Source of the DNA: Symsagittifera roscoffensis
Taxonomy: Eukaryota > Xenacoelomorpha > Acoela > Convolutidae
Reading direction: 5' to 3'
Length of the DNA: 64,000 nt
NCBI RefSeq assembly: GCF_963678635.1
Contig: NC_087071.1
Location: forward strand, 44,255,095 to 44,319,094
This document shows, piece after piece, positions 52,225 to 64,000 of this stretch. How positions within the stretch are numbered: the stretch's first letter is position 1; each line of letters opens with the position of its first letter. The translations under genes and the position numbers were made by a program. The notes below the pieces were generated by a model that saw only the letters and a program-made list of their open reading frames with translations, was not told the origin of the DNA and did not search any database.

Positions 52225-52752
52225 ATGATCGAACTGGGTTTTGCCTCCTCAAAATATATTCTTCCGAATTATTCTAATGTTCAAAAAAAATTCAAACTGC
52301 GTTTCAATATTTTTTTTCTTAATCTTGTCTTAATTAGTTCCCTTTTAGATAGAAAAATTGTAATTACTGATAATAAAGAAAATAAAAAAAATGTGATTAA
52401 TCCGTCTACTTCATTTTTACGTCGGTCAAGCGGAAATGTGGGCCCGCCAAAGTTCTGTGGTAAAGGTTATATCAGAGATGTCGTACACCAATTTGAAGAA
52501 ACATCGGGATCGGCCTCTAATCCAATCACTTTAAACCCTACCAGCTCAAACGAGCCAAAACCAACCTTGTTACATTCAGATCCTTCGAATGACTTAGCCA
52601 TATTGTTTGACACTACTTTATCAGACATACATTCTCCCTCTTCAACAGACCAATCCCTAAGAATGGCCATCGAAGACTACGACGAGAATGTTGATATGGA
52701 TAGCGAGCTGTTCAATGCTGAATTGGAAAAACGTATTTGTGATAAAAACTGA
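52225..52752 (+). CDS. Unrecognised 175-aa ORF downstream of the RNase H remnant
   Basis: Open from an ATG at 52225 to TGA at 52750-52752. The N-terminal 50 residues are hydrophobic and may not be coding. The rest looks protein-like: a PPKFCGKGYIRDVVHQFEE segment, a Ser/Thr/Pro-rich middle and an acidic end (EDYDENVDMDSELFNAELEK). No family recognised. Its position about 215 bp after the Ty3/gypsy RNase H on the same strand suggests it is a retroelement-encoded region, but a host exon cannot be excluded. Confidence 0.35.
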   Translation: MIELGFASSKYILPNYSNVQKKFKLRFNIFFLNLVLISSLLDRKIVITDNKENKKNVINPSTSFLRRSSGNVGPPKFCGKGYIRDVVHQFEETSGSASNPITLNPTSSNEPKPTLLHSDPSNDLAILFDTTLSDIHSPSSTDQSLRMAIEDYDENVDMDSELFNAELEKRICDKN

Positions 52753-53739
52753 AAATAAAACTCTTTAATTATTTCTATATTTCCCGTTTTGCTGTTGGTT
52801 TTGTTTCTTCTAACCAAGGTGAACTTAGACCCCCCTTTATGATCTTCGATACGTGACATAAACAATACTGCATTCGGGCAGTGGTTTGGTACACCCTAAA
52901 ACTCTAAATGTTTTGCAGCAAACTTACCTATTTGTACAATCCGTTGGATTACTACCTCAAAATTGCTTTCATGACCATTAAATTTAAATATTTCGTAAAT
53001 CAGTAAAGTTACCATTCTTGCGTTAAAATAAAATTTCGTTAGCAGTTTAGTAAAATCTATAATCCGCCGGATTATTTTATAAAGTTAGTGTTTACCTGTT
53101 TAATTTCTTTCTTCCTTTTTTTATTCAATTTGGTGCAGAAAAAATTTGCGCTTTATAAAAAATTTTTCACTTTCCCACCAAGGAGAGAAAAGGAGCAGTT
53201 ATTGTTAATAACTGTAATTGATATTTTTTTCCTGCTTTGAGGACCGATATGATTTAGCTGATGTACTTAATTTACTTAGCTTAATCTTAACTGGTTTAAT
53301 AGTTCATATATAATATGACCTTGAATTTTCCATTCTCTACTGCGTAGAGAAAGCTCTTTCACTTTTTAATGTTTTAACTTTCAGGTCAATTCAATTCTTA
53401 TTCTTCTATTCTTATAATTGTATATAAGTAATATTAGCTGTAACAACGTAATATTTAATCACAGACAAGAACAAGTGCTTCATCGCCAAAAAAGATTCGT
53501 CGTATTTCTTGTAATTTTGTTGAATATGAAAAGTTTGAAGGTGAGGATCATCAGAAAGTTATTTTTAGGAATTTTTGAAACTAGACAACAGTGAAAGCCA
53601 GACTGCTCGTATATCAGGAGGAAGCCCTGAGCAATGCAACTGCATTTTAAAATCGATTCAAAGAAGCCATTTAGACTTCAGAAGCTGTTTCGTCAATTAT
53701 GTACGCCCAAGTTTAATATTTAAACCTGCCAATAGAGAT

Positions 53740-53945
53740 TCATTATGAGGCCAAACTGCGCACTGGATAGGCGCAAAATTTTGTCTCTGAATGTTGCTGG
53801 TTTCCAGAGACAAGTCTTTAAACAAGTTCCAAAATGTAAGTGGATTCCAGCTACAAAACTTCATTTGATTCCGCGTGCAAATACCTGTAACGAAATTTTT
53901 GTCGGCACGTTTCTTTTGTTGCGGATTCCGCAACGAGCGAATATA
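53740..53945 (+). repeat. Dispersed repeat, first of two related copies
   Basis: CTGGATAGGCGCAAAATTTT, CCAGAGACAAGTCTTTAAAC, GTTCCAAAATGTAAGTGGAT and AAATACCTGTAACG recur in the same order at about 59810-59990. The copy runs into the minisatellite that starts at 53921. Function unknown. Confidence 0.7.
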
Positions 53946-54085
53946 GGTAATTGTTCCGGATTCCGCAAATGTACGCGGATTCCACAAGTTAAGTGAATTC
54001 TGCAAATTTATCCGGATTCAGCTTACAATATGCGGATTTCACTTACAGTTTGCGGATACCACTTATAGTTGCGGATTCCGCGACA
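53921..54085. repeat. Degenerate 19-20 bp minisatellite built on GCGGATTCC
   Basis: GCGGATTCC-like starts at 53921, 53956, 53975, 53993, 54012, 54032, 54052 and 54071: spacings of 35, 19, 18, 19, 20, 20 and 19. Further isolated instances occur at about 53839, 53868, 54142, 54165, 54273 and 54303. Typical unit: GCGGATTTCACTTACAGTT. Confidence 0.85.
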
Positions 54086-55369
54086 CTCTAAGTTTACCAA
54101 AGTTATATGTTGTAATTTGTTCATGGATTACACAAACTGGTTCCGGATTCCACACATTTTGTTGCGGATTCAGCAAAGTTGTCTGTTTTTGGTGCGATTT
54201 TGAGCAACACGGTGTTTAACCTGTGTCCGTGGAATCCAAAACAGCAGAGAAGATTAAAAAAATAGCAATGATGCGGATTCTCCGACAAATCTGATTATTG
54301 CCTGTTGCGGAATCCTCTTACCATTCCAAAAATGCACAGTTTGGCTTCGTAATGTTTAGGCGATCTTTTTTGATGTTTATAAAAAATATCCTAAAAAAGT
54401 AGGCTTCAGTTGTTTGCCAAATAACTATCATTATCAAATAACTATCAATCACTAACTTCAGCTGAAGTTTTTTTTCTCAACTTTATCTGCCCCATAGACC
54501 TAAGCATGTAGCGAATGAGCAGAGTGTTTTAGATTATAAGTTTGTTTGTGACTATAAATTATAAGTTGGGATCAATTCTTTGACGTTTAGGGTTCGCTAT
54601 CTCAAAAATTTGTTGCGAAAACTGCTCATAAATGGTTCAGCATTGTTGCGGAAACCACTGCAGTTTGAACGTGTAGTTACGTCACTTCGATCTCTACAAT
54701 TTGTTAAGGCGAATCCCAATGGGCTGCAAAGCAAACAAAATACTTATGATTGTCATGATTCATTTTTTTGTTTAGTTATTTATTATTAACGTTGTTGTCT
54801 TTTATTCTTAATTATGATTCTAATTATTTTTTATAAAGTACAGAGTTGTTTTAGCACGGTTTTGATTTTTTATTTTTGTTTAACTGTGATTTTTTTTAGT
54901 TTTAAATGCCTTGCTCAAACTTTTGTGGCATTTCAGAGTGTATTTCCACTGGATTTGGATCGTGTCATCATATTAAGTGTTTTGAAGTTAATTATGGGAA
55001 ATTGGCAAAAAAAAGTCGGGGTTGAGTTTTTTTACACAGAGTCAAAGCTGAGCTTTGCAAAACTTGAACTACAAATTTTAATGTTATGAAAATCAAACAG
55101 AAAAATTCAAAAAATCTTTTTTGCCAATTCAAAAATTTTTTTTTTCAGAAAATACAAAAGCTCAAAATATCCGCAACAAAATTTTCTGCACCATTAAAAC
55201 CTCTACAAAGAGCTTACAGAAGCCAATGCTATACAGAAGCCAAGTTTTCAAAAAAAAAGATCTTTTTTGTTTGTCTGCTTATTTCTATCTGCAAAAAGAT
55301 CTTTTTTTGAAAACAGACAATAATCTAAATTAGCCAAAACTTTGTATTTGCAAGAAAAACAAGTCTCAA

Positions 55370-55445
55370 CTGGAATCGAACTCCCGCAAATCTCTGCAAT
55401 CTCAAGCAGTTAGTATATCTATACGCCGAATGCGCCGGATGGTTG
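55370..55445 (-). repeat. tRNA-like SINE head, minus strand
   Basis: Reverse complement has a good B box (GGGAGTTCGATTCCAG) and an anticodon-loop-like AACTGCTTGAGATTGC, but no intact cloverleaf, so it is a tRNA-derived repeat rather than a gene. An inverted copy of the 7200-8125 repeat follows at 55560-55670. Confidence 0.45.
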
Positions 55446-56789
55446 ATTGGATTTGATTTTCTAATCACTAAGCGGTAACAAAGTCGAAAAAACCTGAGCA
55501 GAAAATCTGTATGCCGAAAAGAAACTCAGAAAAATTCTAAACATGAAAGAGTCAAGTCCCTTTTCCCGCCAGAGCACACACACGCTCACAAAAAAAATTC
55601 GGACGTAGCGACGCAATGAAAGGCCACTAAGTTTATATTAATTAGGCCAAACTTTTTGAGGCCAATGAAAATGACAAAAAAGATGAAAAAATTTTCTCAA
55701 CATAACGAGCTGGTTAAATTACAACCAATTTGAAAAGCAAATATCGATTCGGCCAGATTGAAAAGCTAAAAAAACTGCAGTTAAAAATACTTAAAGTTTA
55801 AATAAATGACTTTTAGATAGGGCAACTAAGCCGACAAAACATAAGCAGACAAATAGTAGGCCTAAATTTTTCTGAAACGAAACGATTACCATTTGGAAAA
55901 AAACTGACCCTGTGGACAAAGTTGTTGACAAAAAAAAATCTAGTACCCAATTGCAATACCCTTGCTATCGCAAGCTTAATTATAATTAAATTTAATATGC
56001 TGATTCAAGCTATCCGGACAAAAAGAATAAAAGCTGAAAAAAATGTGCTTTCCTTAAATTGGGTTAATTTAGATAAAAACTGATGAAGCCAAAGTTTGCC
56101 TGGAAAATTTGCAAAATTATTATGATGCAATTGGTTTTGCGTTATTCAAATTCAAAATTTCACCCAAATATCGACCAATATGCCTTTTAGGCCAATTAAA
56201 ATTTATGTCAAAATTATTGATTCAAGTGCTAACAAAAATTATTTTATCTTGACACTTTTAGATAACCCAGCAAAGATTAAATTTGTATAATCTTCAAAAA
56301 TTGGTACTAAACGTCTAACGTTTTTTTAAAATTAAAAAATGATGTTTGTTTTTTATTTAAAAAATGGCCTTTTGTATAGTAAAAATGACATTTTCTGGTT
56401 AGCAAAGAAATGATTTTATAAAAGTGTAGATAAAACATTTTTTGAAACTTATTGTGTTTAATAATAGGCTGACTAAAATTGATAGTTTTGATGACTTTTT
56501 TGATCTAAGAAAGCCGAAAATAAACGGTTTTTAGAAAAAATTTTGTGTCTCAATATGGCACAAAAAATTTATGTTTAACCTAACCCAGAATGAGATAAAC
56601 GCGTTTGAAGTTTCAAGTCTTTTGTTTTGTCGGGATAAATTAAGTTAGCATTGTAATTGAAAATCACTTTCAAAAACGAATTTGCTGAAACCAGTTTTTT
56701 TGACAATGAAAAAATGTTGAGTTGTTTTTCGAAATAATTAATTAGGTTGAAAAGCTTTAAATTAAAGTCTCAGCCCTGTTTTTTCCAAT

Positions 56790-57392
56790 CATTGAAGTGG
56801 GGAGGAACTTTGTATTCAGGTGTGTTTCAGCTTTTTTCATTTTGTTTTCCACGCAAAATTAGGAACCACGAATAATCATTGTACTGGTTGTATCATTTTA
56901 ACGCCTTTTCAGCCGTGAGTCGAACGAAATTCAAAAACTTCGAAAAGTTATAAAAATTTTGAGAGAAAACCGGTTTGAAATTTTTGATTTTTCGCCTAAT
57001 TTCGACCAATTACATTAGCTTAATTTACGCTTAATTTCAGACTTGAAAATATAAGTTCAGCATATAAAGTTAGTTTTTGGAGTTCTTAGCGCCATCTTAT
57101 TAATGAAAATTTTCAAAAATTTGAAAGGTTTGGTAAAAATTTTTTTTGAACAATTAGAAAAAAACTTGAATATTTTTTCATTTTTTTTTGTTTTTCTTGT
57201 CAATTTTCATCAATTTTTTTCCAATTAGCTTATGTTACTATGACTGACGAAAATTGCTAAGCCCTATATTTTTGTTCAGTTTCTGTTATCACACTGCGCC
57301 GAAAAAGCGACGCGGAAAAAATTTTGTTGTTAAAACTATGGTCGGGACATATTGTGCTACTTGCACAGTAACTGGCTATCCTTGTTTGTGTC
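56790..57392 (+). repeat. Repeat family B, full-length copy
   Basis: Starts AGTGGGGAGGAACTTTGTAT, contains CACGAATAATCATTGTACTG and AACCGGTTTGAAATTTTTGA, and ends TATGGTCGGGACATATTGTG with AACTGGCTATCCTTG. About 600 bp. Same family as 48779-49868 and 19583-19826. Confidence 0.7.
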
Positions 57393-57865
57393 GGCGTTTT
57401 GTGTCGGCGTTATAAAAACAGTATAGGCTTCAGTTCTTTGCCACTCTATAAAAAACAAATGGTTTCTTAATAGTAATTACTTCATTACAAAATTCGTCGC
57501 CAAAAATTGTTCGACTAACAACAATCAATTACGTAAAATCAGTATTTTACAAAATACAATCAATATTTTATGTGAACAACTAAAAATTATGAAATTTTTA
57601 GTTTTGAAGTCAACAGCTGAAAAGAGGACCCAAAAATAAAGCAAAGTGGCATGATTTTTAGAGCTCTAGACTTTTTTCATACTCTTTGTTGAAATTTCTT
57701 ATTGTTTGGATTCACTGTGTTGGACTTTTAGCCTTCGCTCTCTTAAAAATTAATTACTCTCTGCGCAAAATTAGGAAATTCAATCGCTCAGTGGCAAGAA
57801 AAAAGAATGAAAAATATCGTGTTTCAAATCAAAATATTTCTCGCGAGAGTAAATAAACCAGCCGA

Positions 57866-58009
57866 AGTATAAACCAGCCGAAAAGTTACGTCAAATTTGC
57901 ATAACTTTTGTAATTGTTATGTATTTGTTACATAACTATTATATAACAATTACGCATATTCGGTTGTTTCATATGGTAGCAGGCTTAGACATCGGCTGGT
58001 TTATATACT
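57866..58009. mobile_element. Small inverted-repeat element (MITE-like)
   Basis: AGTATAAACCAGCCGA at 57866-57881 and its near reverse complement TCGGCTGGTTTATATACT at 57992-58009, with an inner inverted pair (GTAATTGTTAT at 57910-57920, ATAACAATTAC at 57943-57953). A partial extra copy of the terminal sequence (AATAAACCAGCCGA) precedes it. Could be a MITE or a relic foldback; no clear target-site duplication. Confidence 0.65.
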
Positions 58010-60244
58010 ACCATTTCTCGCATAACGTCAGGTGACTATCATCTGGATTATTTTCAGCACTTCATTTTTGAAGCAAATTGTAGTTTGTTTTTGAGTTATA
58101 ACTAACTTGTTGCTGGTTTCTTAGTTCAACCTACCTCCCTCTTCCAATATCCAATGAAAAATTAGAAAAAAAAAATCTTGAAAAAACAGCATAAATAAAT
58201 AGTTTTGAACGCAATTCGTACAAGTATCTAATTATCAAATAACTTCTAGCAATTAAAAAACATTATCTGCTTTAAAACTATTAATATTGTACGTTTCAAC
58301 ACTACTGCAGCATAAAAATAACGGAAAAACTTCGGTTCTGTTTTCTTCCTTTAAAAAATGATTTTTAAAAATTTTTAATGAAGGTTTCCGTGAAAAAAAA
58401 AAATTGGTTGACGCGTACAAAACAGCATGCAAGAGGATTTCAATGAGAACAAAAATATTAATCTTGTGTTGGAGGAAACAATTGCTGCTCCGATACCCAG
58501 ACTAAGTTTGCATCCCAAATATCCCCCCTTTTATGAGACACTACATCAATGTTCGTCTGTTTTTTAGAAGACTTATCATTGTTAGATAAATATAAAGAGT
58601 AACCCATCAAATAAGTAATCAATTAACTCAACGAAAAACTTTGTCTGAGCAATCCACCGTGATTTTTTTTCTCGATCAAGCAGCTGATTTTGCACTTAAT
58701 ATTTGAAAAAGGCGATTGGTTTTTCCAAGAGCGGATAAGTAAACTCAGTTGTGTTTGACAAAGGAAGTGCAAACAGGAAAAACTCTCTGAGAGGGTGAAA
58801 AAAATAAACAAGCACTTGAGGTTGAAGTGAAACATATAAGAAGCTTTATTACCAGTTCTATTTGCTGTTATATTTGCTAAATCGTCAAGATTTCTTTTTT
58901 CTTCCAGCTTGCATCGCACCAATTCGTATAATCGATAATTTCAGCCAGAGTTTACTATTCTCAAATTAACTTTTAAAATTGTAGCTTATTTTCTATCTAG
59001 ATTTCATTTTTTATGTCGACCACAATTTGATTTTCCCAGCTCCCCTAAAATCCTATAAAGACCCTATTTTACCAAATTTTTCTGCGCCACGGAAAAAAAA
59101 CTGAGAAAAAAAAACAGGTAAAAGTGATGTTTTGATCAGGGTTTTGACCATTTTTTTTCGTTTTTTCAATGGGGGCTCTGCGCTCAATTGTTGTGCGGAT
59201 GCGCATTAAGAAGAACTCTAGGGGTTCTCAACCGAAAAACGCTGTCATAAAATGGTATCAAAGGTTTACTTTTGAGAAAAATTGGATATTCCAATTCAAA
59301 GGGGGAGGGGGTGGGTATTTCTCCGTTCCTTCTTCTCTCGGGACTCTACTGAAGCTATTTCAGTACTTAGACTATTGGTTTTTAGCATCGTCATATTAAA
59401 TGCAGTTTTATTTTGAGGTAGGACTAAGGTTATAACATAAATTTCATCTTGAATACAGGAATTTTTTTCTTTAATTGTATGGCTCTAACTTGTCGTAGAA
59501 TCCGTAATATGGATACCTCTTTAAATATTTTGATTGTGTGAAATCCAGACACAAGTGGCTAAAACATAGTAGTTACAACTTCTAAGCTCAATTCTTCGAG
59601 CTTTCGCTCAAGTGTTTTATTTTTTCGAAATTTGCAGGTTTACGTGCTCAATTCTCTTACGTTAAAAGAAATAAAAATTTCGTTTTATGTCAAACACGCA
59701 TTTATTTTTTCGCGGACTCGGCGTTGACTTTTTGAGTGGATTCCAATAAAATAAATTTCACATGTTTCAATGCTTGTGTGCTGATTCTAGAGACACACAC
59801 GCTTCAAATAGTGCGCTTGGATAGGCGCACAATTTTGTGTCTGTATGTTCCTGGATTCCAGAGACAGGTCTTAAAACATGTTCCAAAATATAAGTGGATT
59901 CCACTTAAAAAAATTCAGTGGATTCAGCATACAAATACCTGTAACGTAAGTTTTGTCAGCACATTTGCATTGTTGCGGATTGTGTAAAAGCTCGGTTCGG
60001 CCTCGTAATGGCTCGGTTTGAAATCTTTCATCAATTTCAGGCTACGCCAAGTATGCTCAGAAAACCTTAAATGTGGCATCATAGTTCTTGTAATCAGCTG
60101 ATAATCGGACTGAAAAACAGAAAATAAAGTTTTAGAACAATTTCGGAAAAAATCTGGTTCGAGTAATTCTATTTGCCAGAACATGTTTTTATCCCATCTG
60201 TTTTCAAAACAGTTTATTTGACTTTTAATCTTTTAATTTACCCA

Positions 60245-60505
60245 ATTGTATCGACTTTCAAGGAAGAAAGTGATGGAATATTTTTGTTCGTGTGGTTTTT
60301 TCTCCAGAAAAACTTCGATATTTTAACAGGCAAAGTCGGACAGAGTTTTTTTGATATCATTCAAAAGATTTTGTTGTCTCGAGCTCACCTTTAAAAATAT
60401 ATTTCAATGTGACTATTTTTTGTAAAATTATGCGGGTAAAGTTTGCCAATTTGGCCAATTTAATATCAACTTAGGAATCGTTCCAAATTAAATTGATCGA
60501 AAGAT
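60245..60505 (+). repeat. Dispersed repeat, pairs with 63305-63605
   Basis: Shared blocks in order: CGACTTTC...AAGTGATGGAATATTT, GTGTGGTTTTTTCTCCAGA, a TCATTCAAAAGATTTTGTTG block, GCCAATTTGGCCA and GAATCGTTCCAAATTAAATTG. Non-coding. Confidence 0.65.
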
Positions 60506-60544
60506 TAACATTTAAAAATTGGTCAACCAATTTTTTCATCCAAA

Positions 60545-60743
60545 TTTAAACTCGAAATCGATTTTTTTTGTGACAGTAGTCAAACTAGATCATAGTCTTT
60601 TTCTGGCGCTCAAAATATTTTCATTTGAAAATTTTTCTTAGTAAGTTTATTCGGCAAAATTTTGTGAGAATCATTAATTTGAGCGCCAGAAAAACACTCT
60701 GGAGATCCAATTTGACTACGTTCACAAAAAATATGAGTTTAAA
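60545..60743. mobile_element. Long imperfect inverted repeat (foldback or MITE)
   Basis: Left arm from TTTAAACTCG (60545) through TTTTTTTGTGACAGTAGTC and TTTTTCTGGCGCTCAAA (to about 60614); right arm TTTGAGCGCCAGAAAAA (from 60678) through GACTACGTTCACAAAAAAT to GAGTTTAAAA (60743). Arms of about 65-70 bp, loop about 65 bp. Confidence 0.75.
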
Positions 60744-62710
60744 ATCCGATAAAGAAACTACGCTGAACAAATTTTCAAAATTCATTTATATGGTCGTTTT
60801 TCAAGCTTTGTAAAGATAAGCGTCAGTTGCAAGAATGTTGCATGATTTTTGCAAGATAACCTTCCTTGGTTGACTTGCGTGGATGAAAGCCTTTTCAAGA
60901 TTATAATCATCATAATCTTTCTTGGCGGCCAGGCAACGCCTACTCTCATTCGTAGCAACATGAAACTATCGATGCTTGATCAGATTACTCTGGACATAAT
61001 ACCACAGCCTCGATTCTGTTGAGGCTTTTACCTGTAGTGATTGGTACAACTTTACAAGGTTAAATGCAATAAAATAGAGAAAAAAACAAGGCTAGTAAAT
61101 GGATTGTAAGAGCCTAGGTTTCATATTTTTTTTTCGTATAAAAATCAATAATCTCGCTTGCATTGAGTGAAAAAAATTAAGGTGGAAGTTATAAAATGTG
61201 AGTGGGAAGGTAGTGCCATTTGATACAGGAAAAATAATCAGTGAAAACAGGAAAACTTCACCACGCTAGTTTGTTCAGACACGTTTTGAGCCGTGAAAAA
61301 ATAGCCAACCTTGAAATTCGTCGTTTTGTTTACTAATTTTTCAAGCTTTCCTCTCATTTTTAATCTTTACATGGAATGATATTTGATTAAAAAAGAGGTT
61401 CTTTTTCAGTCTACTTTTATATCTATTTTAACTTCCATTAACTTAACCTTGGTGTAATAATGAAATGGACAAAAATAATCAGCAGATTAGAAACAAGCCT
61501 TTGCTCCTAATTCGAAAATTTTCTACATTTTTAAATGTGTTTAGACGACAAAATCTTTCAACCCTTTCAATTATAAACAACCCTGTTCAATGCTGCATGT
61601 TTTTTTTGCCGTATTAAATTCTGTTTTTACCTCGTTAAGTTCTGATAATCTTTCAGGGTTTATAATCTTATTTCTTATTTAAGAAGTTGAATTAAAGTCT
61701 TATATTCTATACATACTTAAAAGTCATAGCTGCAACTTTTTTGTCGTTGCCCTCATACAGTTAACAATTCCATTTTACAAAGCTGATTGTTAAATTGAAA
61801 AAGGCGGCAAGCTTTGGACAAAAGGTTGGAAAAAGAGTAACTTCAGGCTTTAAATGTGACATTATTTCTGACCAAAAACAAAAGACAAACGGCATTGATA
61901 AGTTATTAACCCATTAAAAGGATTGAAAAGCAAAAAAAATAGCCCATCCAAAATTGTTGTGAAACATTAGATCACCTTTTTTCGCATTATGCGCTAATAT
62001 TAGCGCAATTTTAGCTTTTTGTAATTTTAATTTTGCTTTAAAGGTTTATTCAGCTTTTTGGTGCAATCTGTTTCAAGTTTACCAATGCGACGGTGTTTTA
62101 GCGCGTGCATTTTCTTTGACTCAAATCAATTGACTCTTACCGTAATTGAATTTGATTTATTCTGCAGCGTTTTATCTGATTTAAATGACATCGATATTAA
62201 ACACAACCTCCAAATTTACAACTGAGATTTAATTTCTCTTGGTCCAAACTTATTTTCAGAGGACTACCTGATGCCAGAAAGACCGGATGACCTAAAATAG
62301 TTATAAAATTTAAAAATTGAGTTTTTCGCTAATCGTGCGATTCGTAGAAGATTTATGAGAGGCTCTGAGGCCTGTCTAAGCATGGTCAGTTCCTATTCCC
62401 CCATTTTTTTTCGTCTAGAACTTTCACTCTTTCGTCTAGAAACCGATCAGGCTGTGGTAGACCTGAAGCTAGAGGTCAAGTGAGAGCTAATCATCACATA
62501 CTATTATTGATAGGTCCGGGGATCAATTACACGGACTGACGCGCTCAAAATCAACGCCTTTCCACTAGGCTGAAAGCTTCTGGAAAATTAATCTACCCAT
62601 ACTGGAGTTTCATGGGAAATAATCAATTTGAATGGATTCCCTCACCAGAATTTCATGGATAAAAATCGATTAAAATGGAAAATTGTTGTTTAAACTATAG
62701 TCATTACAAT

Positions 62711-62975
62711 CAGAGGTGGATCTAGGACTTTCTCGAAGGGGGGCGGATTTTCCAAAAAAATTACTTCAAAAATTTTGTCGACCTTTTGTTAGGTCGCACT
62801 AAAAAGACCTTGTTTTAGCCAAATTGTCTGCGCCGCAAGCAAAATTTTGAAAAAACAGGCCAAAAAGGCGTTTTAGGCTATTATTGAACATTTTGACCAA
62901 AAACTAGCGTTCCTTCGGCGCTCGCTTCCCTCAAATTTAGTATAAATTGGTACCAAAGGCGCCTTTAGAAAAATG
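62711..62975 (+). mobile_element. hAT-type non-autonomous element, 3'-truncated
   Basis: CAGAGGTGGATCTAGGACTT start, CGAAGGGGGGCGGATTTTCC, CTGCGCCGCAAGCAAAATTT, AAACAGGCCAAAAAGGCG and GGCGCCTTTAGAAAA, colinear with 39754-40134 but diverged and lacking the right end. Confidence 0.75.
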
Positions 62976-64000
62976 TAGAAACTTTAATAAAATCTTAGAA
63001 ACACTGCTATAAAAAACTTCGATTAATTTAAAAATACCCAGAGGAACGTTATAAATATTTAGAACTCCACAACAATACTCTAAATACAGATGTTTTAAAA
63101 TATCCTTCGCCGAGTGGCTTTTTTCTGCTGGTAACATTGATTGTTAATACAATAGAGAACCAATTTGTTTCCACTGTTAGTTTTCTGAGTATACTTTCCA
63201 CCATTGGATTTTTGATGATTTTTATTTGAGTGCTAATTTTATTTGCTGAAGATTATACCACTGTCAAAATTATATCATTGTTTATCGCTGTTTTTGTTCC
63301 GACTTTCGATACGAAAGTAACGGAATATTTGTGCTCGGGGTGGTTTTTTTTTCTTCAGACAAATTTCGACTTTTTAACTTGCCATTTTTGACGAAATTTT
63401 TTTTTATCATTCGAAAGCTATTGTTGTCCTGAGCTTAAATTCGAAAAGATATTTCACCTTTGATCACTTTTCGTTAAGTTATGAGGGTTTTAAGATTGCC
63501 ATTTTGGCCAGTTTGGGACAATTAACGCGCGATATAATTCGCGCTATTAACGCGTAAGCGTAGATTTGATCCGTCTTAGAAATCGTTCCAAATTGGTTGA
63601 AAGAAGCTTATTTGCCAGAATTGATTTGTTAATAGCAGCGAAATTTATCACTTTATACTTAATATGGCGTGTGGGGGATGATTTTCAAAGAAAAATTTTT
63701 AAATTTTAGAAAAAGAAACTTTTTCATTTTATTTTGTTTCATTAAATTTTTTTATGTTGTTTATGTTATTACTGCTCCATAAACGCTAAAAGGCAGTCGG
63801 AACTTACAGGGTTTCGCCCTGATACGAGCAGTCTTGTTCTATTTTAGGCTTGACTATCGCCTCAGTTTCAAGGCTTCAAACTTTTTAGCTACTTCGATTT
63901 TCGGGGGACTGTAGTTTGAAGTATTAAACTTGTTACGTTTCGTAAGTGAACACACTGCTGATTAAATTTTCCGGACAAAACACACAAAGTTTGAAATCTA

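Larger units (their letters stand above)
52753..64000. other. Gene-poor repeat-rich tail of the window
   Basis: No host gene could be supported. The stretch holds the repeats listed separately (53740-54085, 55370-55670, 56790-57392, 57866-58009, 60245-60743, 62711-62975, 63305-63605). Open frames are short and either lie in repeats or lack recognisable domains. Two coding-like scraps are noted as findings (58427-58567 and 62262-62480). Confidence 0.5.

Noticed and set aside
53697..54005. 102-aa minus-strand ORF
   Set aside because: Made largely of GGATTCC-type repeat units read in one frame; a related repeat at 59.8 kb does not preserve it.
53921..54085. CRISPR array
   Set aside because: Regularly spaced short repeats, but the units are contiguous with no unique spacers and the DNA is eukaryotic.

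Overview
The window is AT-rich animal nuclear DNA. It has spliced genes with GT-AG introns (and one GC-AG), AATAAA polyadenylation signals, tRNA-derived SINE-like repeats, and decayed Penelope-like, LINE, Mutator-like, hAT and Ty3/gypsy elements. I cannot name the phylum. The gene set (a primary-cilium Hedgehog regulator pair plus a nucleotide-sugar-transporter-like protein) fits a metazoan, and the repeats suggest an invertebrate with a repeat-rich genome.

Layout, left to right. 1-3.36 kb: unassigned low-copy DNA with a recurring CCGGAAG motif. 3.36-5.47 kb: minus-strand retroelement debris, namely a Penelope-like element (reverse transcriptase plus GIY-YIG) with a PHD-type zinc finger lodged inside the reverse transcriptase, next to a LINE fragment. 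5.55-6.73 kb: SLC35C2-like transporter with an uninterrupted coding region. 7.2-8.1 kb: diverged repeat copies followed by an inverted copy. 8.4-17.0 kb: RAB23 in seven coding exons (266 aa), ending in a CaaX-like CKFF. 17-20.7 kb: intergenic, repeats and a 124-bp tandem duplication. 20.7-50.8 kb: a 30-exon gene for a single-pass membrane protein of about 1,517 aa (signal peptide, beta-rich ectodomain of about 500 aa, one transmembrane helix, about 980 aa of coiled coil), which I interpret as EVC2/limbin. All 30 exons join in frame. Its intron 11 holds three nearly identical 2,428-bp tandem units; intron 20 holds a dead Mutator-like transposase. 50.8-64 kb: no convincing host gene; a Ty3/gypsy RNase H remnant, a 19-20 bp minisatellite built on GCGGATTCC, several inverted repeats and dispersed repeat copies.

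Biology: RAB23 (a Rab GTPase restraining Hedgehog signalling) and EVC2 (a ciliary protein promoting Hedgehog signalling downstream of Smoothened) lie next to each other on the same strand about 3.7 kb apart. SLC35C2 family members act in the secretory pathway and have been linked to Notch fucosylation. Whether the neighbourhood is functional or accidental cannot be told from one sequence.

Exon boundaries were derived by hand from splice consensus, reading-frame phase and protein similarity recalled from family knowledge; no search was run.
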